From NCBI GenBank assembly GCA_023055425.1, contig JALGPY010000010.1:15721363-15785362 (forward strand): 64,000 nt of DNA. Reading direction: 5' to 3'. Positions 56,700 through 64,000 of the stretch are shown one piece after another. Position 1 is the first letter of the stretch. Each line of letters begins with the position of its first letter. Source of the DNA: Linanthus parryae. Taxonomy: Eukaryota > Streptophyta > Magnoliopsida > Ericales > Polemoniaceae. The notes below the pieces were generated by a model. It was not told where the DNA came from, did no database searches, and saw only the letters and a list, made by a program, of their open reading frames with translations. The translations under genes and the position numbers were made by a program.

Positions 56700-58323
56700 G
56701 TAGGATAGAAAGAATAGGAAAGAGTTTACGGGGTGTCTTCATCTCCATCATGTTCTACCTCTTCCTCACTATCTTCATCATTAGCCTGTTCTTCTGCAGT
56801 CTCTTCATCCACACCAGCAGCCTGATGTTCAGTAGTAACAGCGACTTTTTAGACTTCTTCTTCTTCTTCTTCTTCTTCTCCTTCTTCTTCTTGATATTTA
56901 TCAGCAGTGCATCTGAATCAGGACTGTCCACTTCTTCTCCCTCTTGAGCAACTTGTTCATCTAACACCTCCTTTCATTTGTCCTTGTCTTGAGCAGCCTC
57001 TTTCCGGTTCTAGTGTTCACTGGGCAAGTTCTTGTCAGTACCATCCTTCTTGAGACCTTCTCCAGCTTGAAAGACATCCTCTGGGACATCAAACACAGTC
57101 ATGCTTCTGAAGAAGGTCTCCACCATGTACTTTACCTACCTGAGATCAGTCTCAAATCCATGATGATTCTCTTTAATTTCACCAAATTCCTTCTCTAAAC
57201 CATCAAGTCTCTGAACAATTGAAGACAAATCGAGAGGCTGTGAGGTTTGGCTTGAAGTAGGAATCAAGGTCTTGGGCTTAAGAAACTTCTTTGCACCCAA
57301 TTCTTCTTCTGTCAACTCAGAATACAGCTTCCAAGTTTTTGCCTTGGTCTCCACCACTCCAATCTTCTCAAATCCTTTCTCATTAAGCAAACCAGATTCA
57401 GAACTGATAGACTCTTCACCAGCAGTTGGAATCTCAAGGTGTTGGAAGAGAAGTGTGAGCAAATTTGCATACGGTAAAGGATGCTTCCCATGCATAACCA
57501 GATACATAATGTATATCACCCTCTTAGTGATCAACTCCTTAGAATTTTCCCTTGGAAAAATAAATCTCAACAAGATAGTGAATAAAACCTTGGCTTCAAC
57601 ATTTAACACATTGTGTGTTAGCTGTTTGGATGAGGTAGGAGTGTTGGGTAGATAGAATTCTTCTTTGGCTAATTTCAAAGCTTCACTCTTGGGAGGGTAA
57701 TTGGTTATGTCATACCTCTCAGGACAGCCTAAAACAGATGCAAACTCAGCATGATCTAGCTCCATATTGACACCAGCAACTCTGGTCTGAATAACTAGAT
57801 GAGCAGTGTTCTTAAGTTGCTTCATGTTAAGGTAGAAGAATCTGGTAAGTCTTGGATAGGCTAGCTCAGGAGGGTTCAACATGAACCAAAGAGAGCTTTT
57901 CTTTAACATTTTAATGCAATTCAGATTCATTCCAAGCAACATAGGAAGACTGACCAAGCTACAAAAATCAATAGACCTAGAGGCAAAACCATCCAACCAC
58001 TGACCTTTGGAAGGGTTTGTGACGAACCAAGATTCATCAGGAGCAGAGTTCTTAGAGTAGATCTGCAAGGCTCTTTCCACATTGTCTTCTGGTTCTTCCA
58101 CTGTCACATTTTCTTTTCCTTTTTCAGCTTGAGAGGCCTTCTTGTTTTTCTTCATCTTCTTGGGACTGAAGATCTATGTTTCTAGTTGCTTTTCTGCAGT
58201 ATTTTTCTCTTTCTTCTTCTTCTTCTTGTCCGGGGATTTCTTCTTCGGTTGAGGAAGTTCTGTAACTGCTTCTGCACTGGGAGTCCTAGAGCTTGAACCC
58301 CCACTGATTGTTTGAACTGCTTC
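56700..58323 (-). pseudogene. Extra ORF of the Sirevirus-like element (plant Transposase_32-like), copy 2
   Basis: The minus-strand frame 57136-58155 (339 codons) continues upstream past one in-frame TAG (near 58167) to the junction at 58323. The N-terminal part is Lys/Glu-rich. The core has SLWFMLNPPELAYPRLTRFF, VAGVNMELDHAEFASVLGC, LNVEAKVLFTILLRFIFP and ITKRVIYIMYLVMHG. The C-terminal part is coiled-coil-like, followed after a stop by an acidic region and a poly-Lys stretch (about 56860-56890). It lies directly inside the 3' LTR, the place of the env-like ORF of Sireviruses. The pattern resembles PF20167. I see no signal peptide or membrane segment. Function unknown. Confidence 0.72.
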
Positions 58324-59126
58324 CTCGACTTCCTGATGCATCATGTCATGGAATAAATCCATCATCGCGCGTTGATACGTTGCTCCTGCATTTTTCAGAC
58401 CGAATGGCATAAAAGTGTAGTTGAAGACCCCTACAGGTGTGATGAACGTCGTCTTCTTTGCGTCCTCTAGATCCATTTTGATCTGATTATAACCACTAAA
58501 TCCGTCCATGAAACTGTACATTTCGTGGCCTGCGGTGGAATCTATCAGAAGGTCTATGTTTGGTAAAGGGAAGTCGTCCTTCGGGAAGAATTTGTTCAGG
58601 TCCCTGAAATCGACACATACGCGAAGGCTCCCATTATTTTTCAAAACAGGGACTATATTTGAGAGTCAGGTCAGATGGTGGTTAGGCTCGATGAATTTGG
58701 TATTCAACAACTTGACAATCTCCTCCTTGATTTAAAATTTATGTCGGGCCGAAAGTTCCTCATACTTTGCTTGATTGGCTTTGACCCTGGAACAATGTCC
58801 ACCCTATGCATAGTGATGCCTTGATCCAGCCCTGGCATCTCTTCATAATTCCATGCGAACACATCCTTGTACTCCTTCAATAATTGAATCAGCTCTTGTT
58901 CTTCCCCCTCGCAGAGATCCGCGCTCAAGAAGACTGGTTTTCTCTTTTCCTCGGTGGGACTCAGGAATACTTCCTTTAATTCTTGCTTCTGTGGCCTTGG
59001 GCGATCCTCCATGCATTCAGGAGCTTCCTTGATTTCTTTTGATAACAAATCCTTGTATTTATCCGGAGCTTCCATCAGCTCATAAACTTGTCCAGGGGCA
59101 CTTTCAATGGGGTAGGTCGAGGGCAA
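58324..59126 (-). pseudogene. Gypsy 2 reverse transcriptase, N-terminal part, fused to extra ORF
   Basis: Frame 58174-58644 begins MKNNGSLRVCVDFRDLNKFF and has MYSFMDGFSGYNQIKM, FMPFGLKNAGATYQRAM and HDMMHQEVE. It then passes in frame into EAVQTISGGSSSRTPSAEAV of the extra ORF and stops at 58174. The catalytic YVDD expected a few residues after HQEVE is lost. The upstream frame 58704-59126 is the linker (KEYKDVFAWNYEEMPGLDQG). A stop or frameshift separates them near 58670. Confidence 0.88.
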
Positions 59127-59289
59127 CCCTGTGCATCTTTGGATGCGATAGCACTTCCTCTCTTCGTGCTGTTCTTCACCGCCATGTTGTAAGATCTTTT
59201 CAAGGTATAAACTTTTTTCTCGCTGTAAGCCACTTTGGGGCTTTCTCCCTACCTAGGCCACTTCTTCATTGACTCGTGTCGCGTTGTCA

Positions 59290-59940
59290 TTACTCCGGAC
59301 GTTGATTGAAACTGTATGTTTTCCCCTTGGGTAGTGGGGTCAAGTGATTCGATGATGGGGTGGCTCTGTCTGCGAACCACGCTGCTTCAGGTAAGTTTTC
59401 TTCCTCCAGGTCGAATGGACTTACTGAGGCGGGTATCACAACCACCCTGTCTTTGCAGATAGCTTTCACTACTTGATGAGCCGTAGAAGGCACGACATTG
59501 AAGCGATGAATCCACGCTCGCCCGAGGATCATATGGTAAGTTGTGTCAGCGTCAATGACGTGAAACTTGGCGAATTAGCTAATCTTCCCGATCTAGACTC
59601 CTAATCGAACCCAGCCAGCCATCATTCTGGAGTCATTTCCGAAGCCCGCCAACAATGATGGCTTCTTTACGATTTTGATTTGAGTGACTCCTGCTTGTTG
59701 AAAGGTTTTGAGTGAAACCACATTAACCGCAGCTCCACCATCGACAAAGGCCCGCTGGAATTTGACGTGGTTGATGGTGGCCATCACGTACAGTGGTTTC
59801 TGATGTTTGGCATTGCTAATTCTGTTCGAGCCATCAAATTTCATGACCAGACCTCTTGATTCCTCACCGTGGTCCTCGGCTACCTTGAGGATCGTTTTTG
59901 TTATCTCATGTCTGCAGTCGTCTGAAAGATTCATTCCGTC
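59290..59940 (-). pseudogene. Gypsy 2 aspartic protease region
   Basis: Frame 59593-59934 reads KFQRAFVDGGAAVNVVSLKT, the retropepsin loop, intact here unlike gypsy 1. The second frame, 59290-59532, continues ILGRAWIHRFNVVPSTAHQ. A frameshift or stop near 59570 separates them. Confidence 0.83.
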
Positions 59941-60005
59941 AAAGAACTCAGCGAACCTGGCGGAGTTCTTTACCCACTCGGTGCGTGAATCCTTTGTGTA
60001 AAACC

Positions 60006-61676
60006 CTAGCCCCCATCTTCATGGATATCCGCAATGTCTGGGGCCTCTATATCCGCGGCATATTCAAGGTCCAAGATCGAAATCATGGCTATTTCCTTCC
60101 CCTTGGACTTCCTCCGCGCGTGAGACGACAAGAAGTCGCGACGCACTTCTTTGGACGGCTCCTCAGCGACTAGCTGCCCCTCCTTGATTTGCCTATTCAT
60201 CAGCCATCTGAGCTTTTTGCATTCCCTGGTAGGGGGTATGACCTTTCCATGGCATTCGCATCACCTGGGGTCTCGCAGTTGTTCCCCTGTTGGCCTATGT
60301 TCTAGGACCGGCAATATTCCGTACTTTCGCCATTTTTTGCAAAGACTGATTGCCTCCTCGATCGAACAGGACAAAGGTGGTGCCTCCTGAGGCATAGCCC
60401 GCTATTGCTTGCTGGGGGATGATACTACATGGACACTAATCTCTCGCATCCATTTGTAGTTGTACTTTCCCACCTTGAAGCAGGGATTCGCCTGTGTACG
60501 CTCGTTAGCGTACCTCTTTTTCATCCTTTACACCAGGGGGTTCCACGTTCCTGGTGCTTTCCATCAATCTGGAAAAGGTAGGCATATTTAAGTTAAATAG
60601 CATACCTTTGTGTTCGTCGCGCATGCCATGAAGGCATATCTCCACCAGCCGAATTTCCAGGACATCATCCACACACTCCAAGGACTTGGCCCTGAACCTT
60701 TTGATGAGGGCGACCCCCTCCTCGTCATGCCTCTGGTACAAGCGTGAGAGGAGAATAGTGGTGACCTTTTCTTCAACTTGGAAGAATTTGGTGTAGAACT
60801 TCTTCACCATGTCTTCCCATGTCTTGACAGATTCAGCTTCCAGGGTCCTATACCACTTGTACGCGACAACTCCCAGAGACTTGGGAAACTCACACATCAA
60901 TAATCTGGTGTCTACTTCGTGTGGTCCCATCAGGTCGACGAATCACATCACGTGCTCGTGTGCGTTCCCGCCGACTTCATCAAACTTCTCCCACTTGGGT
61001 TCTTTGTATCCCACAGGGTTGGGCATCAAGTCGATGTCCCGCGGAATGGGAGGCGCGCTGTCAACCTTGGGATGGTAGTACCTGCGAAGCTCTGGTTCGC
61101 GATGATGCTGTCTATACGTTGTTCCAGGGCCGCGAAGCCCGGAATGTAGGGCATGGTTGGATCATAGGGAGGTGGTGGCGGGAGTGCATGGCTGCCTAAA
61201 GCCCCACTTTCATGATAAGGCACCGCCGGGTATGACGCCGGGTTTCCCATCGTCATCGGGACGCCCGGCGCCTGAGGCCTAAGGCCACCGGAAAAAGAGG
61301 ATTGGGCGACAGACGTATGCACTATTGAAGTGGTTACCGCCACCGGTAGATGTAACGGGGCTGTCGATGGTGGGACTGAAACCCCTATAGTGGTGTTTTG
61401 AGCAAACCTTCCAAATATTGTCATGATTTGAGCAATCTGGGCAGACTGGGCCTGAATCATATGGGCTTGACTCTGAATCGTGGCTTGGAGTGCCTCTATA
61501 GAGGGTCCACTGCCGGTAGCTGTCTGGGCACGAACATTGGTGTTGACAATGGTGTTGAGTGGTCCTTCTTCCCTTGAGGTTTCCTCGTTGGAAGGGGACT
61601 GGTCACCATCACGAACGTTTCCGTCTGAAGAAATTTCTTCTGGTTGGTTTTGAAGGATTAAAGCTCTGAAGATGAG
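60006..61676 (-). pseudogene. Gypsy 2 gag
   Basis: Frame 61026-61676 gives the Pro/Gly-rich N-terminal part (SIEALQATIQSQAHMIQAQ). Frame 60505-60930 gives the core (KWYRTLEAESVKTWEDMVKK; FRAKSLECVDDVLEIRLVEI). Frame 60006-60200 is the region after the zinc knuckle (MNRQIKEGQLVAEEPSKE). Frameshifts lie near 61080, 60950 (a TGA in HVMxFVD) and 60450. The original start codon appears lost near 61660; the upstream ATG at 61742 lies in the inserted solo LTR. Confidence 0.84.
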
Positions 61677-61681
61677 TGTTC
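61677..61681. repeat. Target site duplication of the solo LTR, left (TGTTC)
   Basis: TGTTC precedes the LTR terminus TGTAGGG and recurs at 63107-63111. Confidence 0.9.
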
Positions 61682-63106
61682 TGTAGGGTTTTGATTCATG
61701 GATGCGCAACGGAAACAAAATTAACCATGAAAAACCCTCCAAGGATCACAAGTCAATAGACATAACGATGGTAAAGGAAGAAATCAATAACACACCTTAG
61801 GGTTCTCCTTTGATGACTTCAAACGCGAATTGTGTCACGTTCTCTATGGTTGATCCACGCCTAGAGTTGATTCCTAGATCTCCCAAGTCCTTGGTGCTAG
61901 CCCGGAGGAGGAAGAGGAAGAAAGATCACGCAAAACAAGACCAAAAAGGGGGCTCTCGGCCTCCTTGTGGCCGACAGGGACGGGCGTCGGGCTAGGGGGG
62001 CGTTCGGCTCCTCTAGCTTGTTGCTCTCTCTCCTTTTGTTCTCTCCCACTCTTGTTATGTTCAATTATGAGCATAATTTGTTGGAAGGAAGGAAGGAAGG
62101 GTCCTTTATATAGTCCAACAACTCCTTGCCAACTACCTAAAGGACTTATTCTAGTCCTACTAGAATTCATTTTAGTCCCTTCCTTGCAAATTAGTCCCTA
62201 CTAAGTTTGCAAGGTTTTGCAAAGTGATCCTTCTAATTAATTAATCCAATTAATTAATTCCCAAATCTAGTTCAACTCTATATAGCGTGTGACCCCATAG
62301 GTTCTATCTAGTTGGTAGAAACTATTTGCTAATATGGAGCGGTTTCTAGCAAAACATCCATTCTAGCCAACTAATAAAATAGTCATCTTGACAACCTTTG
62401 TACAAGTAATTGTCTCATCCCTTTGTCTCTATATCCGGATTGGACACGAGACATACAAGTCACACTCGTATATCCAATCCACAGTTTCTCGATCCATGGG
62501 AATCGCCTTATTCGTGCAAATAACATCAATATCCCATATTGATTTATTTAAGTCTTGCGAGACATTCTATAAGCACTATCCCTCGAGTGGCCTAGGATAT
62601 TTGCTCCCGTTATGTGGGAGGGACAAATTCTATCTACGTCCACTGCGATCTCTAAGCTTGCTTCTTATTGTATCCAGTACACGCCTTTATAACTACCCAG
62701 TTACGGTGTAGCGTTTAACGCTACCAAAATCACAATAATCCACAACTAGAATATCTAGTGACTTCAAGTCTAACGATGACAATACCATTGTACCGCGAGA
62801 AGCGCTTGTGACTCAACATAACGTGTATGTAGCCTTCTCGGAGATGGGTCAATCCAGTGCAACATTACCCCTAATGCACACCTATGTGTTGGATCGTGAT
62901 ATCTCCATATCAATCCAACCCCATACTAGTCCATAGATGATTGTCCCATTTAATCATTATACTGGACTAGGGATATTTAAGATAAACAACATAATTGTAA
63001 ATCTAAGGACTTCATTATATTAAATATCCAATAAATAATAAATGAATTTCTAGCCACAAATAAATTCATACTAAACTAGATTGCCTCTAGGGCATCTATT
63101 CCAACA
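61682..63106 (-). mobile_element. Solo copia LTR inserted in the gypsy 2 leader
   Basis: This 1425-bp LTR runs TGTAGGG...TTCCAACA in plus-strand reading, with a perfect TGTTC duplication. It is very similar to the 5' LTR of copia 1 (39152-40585) in reverse. It separates the primer site from gag in gypsy 2; removing it restores the TGTTCAC(G/A)TCGGGTTCACCA order seen in gypsy 1. No internal sequence is present. Confidence 0.95.
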
Positions 63107-63111
63107 TGTTC
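63107..63111. repeat. Target site duplication of the solo LTR, right (TGTTC)
   Basis: Identical to 61677-61681. Confidence 0.9.
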
Positions 63112-63126
63112 ACGTCGGGTTCACCA
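63112..63126 (-). other. Primer binding site region of gypsy 2
   Basis: The minus strand reads TGGTGAACCCGACGT, three bases inside the LTR edge, as in gypsy 1 with one change. Confidence 0.65.
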
Positions 63127-63129
63127 AAT

Positions 63130-63744
63130 TGTGCTCACTGAAATCCCTCGGAGAGATCTAAGTGTGCACCTTAAGTAGAGGATAAGGACACAGAGAGATG
63201 TAGGGTGTGTGTAGGGGAGAGGGTAAGCAGTTGCAACTGAGAGAGAGAGACAGCTTAATGGCTACTGTAGGACCAGATGTGGATTCGTCGAACTATCGTG
63301 TCGCAACGGAGGGCTAACGATCCTATATATATTGGGGAAGTGACCGTTGTGAGGGGGTTAATTCACCATAAATGGCGGCTTAATGGTAGCCCCTGTAACG
63401 GCACGTTAGACTGTGTATATAGGAACCGTTAGGCACCTGACCGTACATACCGGAGACCGTTATGAGGTCAAGTCGGGTTTATAGGACGTGGCCATTAAGT
63501 CTCTCAAAGAAGTTTGCAAAGGGTCACGCGCGAGCTTGATTTTCGCACACGCGCGACGGGCCTTACCCTAGCCTCCAAACCACTTAGTCCCTACATGTCC
63601 TGTGTTGGTACGCGAGGGTCCTGTCTCGCAGCCCCCACGTGGATAAGCATAGGTAGTTATCCGGTGTGTATGGAGCACAGTTGGGTGTGCTGGATAGCTG
63701 CCATGTGGCTGTGATCTTTCTGTCTGGAAAGCACTATCTACAGT
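63130..63744 (-). repeat. Partial 5' LTR of gypsy 2
   Basis: TGTGCTCACTGAAATCC at the inner end corresponds to 20496 onward. Homology to the gypsy 1 LTR ends at GCACTATCTACAGT (63731-63744, equal to 21135-21148). The remaining 311 bp of the gypsy 1 LTR have no counterpart here. The TATA-like word is at 63323-63332. Confidence 0.82.
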
Positions 63745-64000
63745 GGTCTGACCCCTTTAGGAACCCAAATCTGTTTGACTTGTCCCTTGAGTTGAAATGG
63801 GAATGTGTTCCTCATTATATGAGGGTCTCTTCTTCTGAAAGGACAAGTCATATTAACATGACCAATTTTATTGCAGAAATGACATTTAGGAGAAGTTTTG
63901 TTTCCAGCTTTCACAAATCTGGTATTTTTCTTTCTTGGAAAATTTGGATTATATCCAATACCAGTGTTGTGAACAGAATATGAACTTTCTCCAAGAATCA
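63745..64000 (-). pseudogene. Sirevirus-like gag zinc knuckle and start of pol (partial)
   Basis: Read on the minus strand from the window edge there is a polar stretch (NTGIGYNPNFPRKKN), then KCHFCNKIGHVNMTCP, a CX2CX4HX4C knuckle, then about 20 residues later QIWVPKGV. This order is usual at the gag-pol junction of Sirevirus/Ty1-copia elements. The frame is open across the visible part. It ends at the gypsy 2 LTR. It probably belongs to the same element as the LTR at 55138 and the extra ORF, from which pol has been lost. Confidence 0.72.

Larger units (their letters stand above)
58324..63744 (-). mobile_element. Ty3-gypsy element 2 (Tat-like), minus strand, truncated on both sides
   Basis: It contains part of the 5' LTR (63130-63744), primer site, gag, protease and the first half of RT. 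It is closely related to gypsy 1. It stops at 58324 before the YVDD motif and is fused to the extra ORF. The outer third of its LTR is missing. A solo copia LTR interrupts its leader at 61682. Confidence 0.88.

Overview
This window is nuclear DNA of a flowering plant, probably a eudicot. The evidence is intron-split gene remnants of plant-specific families (B3/REM-type DNA-binding domains, a D-like cyclin), dense nested LTR retrotransposons (Ty1-copia, Ty3-gypsy, Sirevirus-like), a plant LINE, CT and AT microsatellites, and many solo or truncated LTRs. I see no bacterial operon, rRNA, tRNA or CRISPR feature. I cannot name the species. No intact protein-coding gene could be confirmed, and most coding sequence is retroelement-derived and broken.

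Layout. (1) 1-1877: CT microsatellite and an LTR-like repeat. (2) 1878-21459: a minus-strand Ty3-gypsy element with two RNase H domains (Tat-like). Downstream of its integrase lies a hairpin-forming minisatellite and then a plus-strand, intron-containing antisense gene. That gene was split by a minus-strand Ty1-copia element (4455-12656) that still has a perfect 5-bp target duplication, CGATG. (3) 21540-24120: repeat debris, a fragment of a Sirevirus-like element carrying an extra ORF, and a GC-rich hairpin repeat. (4) 24121-35300: gene-poor DNA with two related B3-domain genes or remnants, a solo copia LTR and plus-strand LINE fragments. (5) 35505-39151: a minus-strand LINE, broken at its 5' side by a plus-strand copia element (39152-46030).

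(6) The copia 3' end is missing. It is joined through a 221-bp, nearly identical copy of part of the LINE to the last three exons of a cyclin gene (46275-47048), whose 5' half is absent. (7) 49529-55137: an LTR fragment interrupted by a second, decayed plus-strand copia element. (8) 55138-64000: the 3' LTR and extra ORF of a Sirevirus-like element, fused to a truncated second Tat-like gypsy element. A solo copia LTR with TSD TGTTC sits in the gypsy leader, and a Sirevirus gag zinc knuckle lies at the right edge.

Seven LTR copies of one copia family occur in the window (three associated with internal regions as the LTR pair and two single 5' LTRs, two solo, one fragment). The most informative signals are the antisense gene in the Tat-like element with a datable copia insertion, the templated-filler junction that beheaded the cyclin gene, the two copies of an extra ORF in the env position of a Sirevirus-like element, and three unrelated families of short palindromic or hairpin repeats. 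Family assignments were made by eye from motifs and internal comparison; no database search was run.
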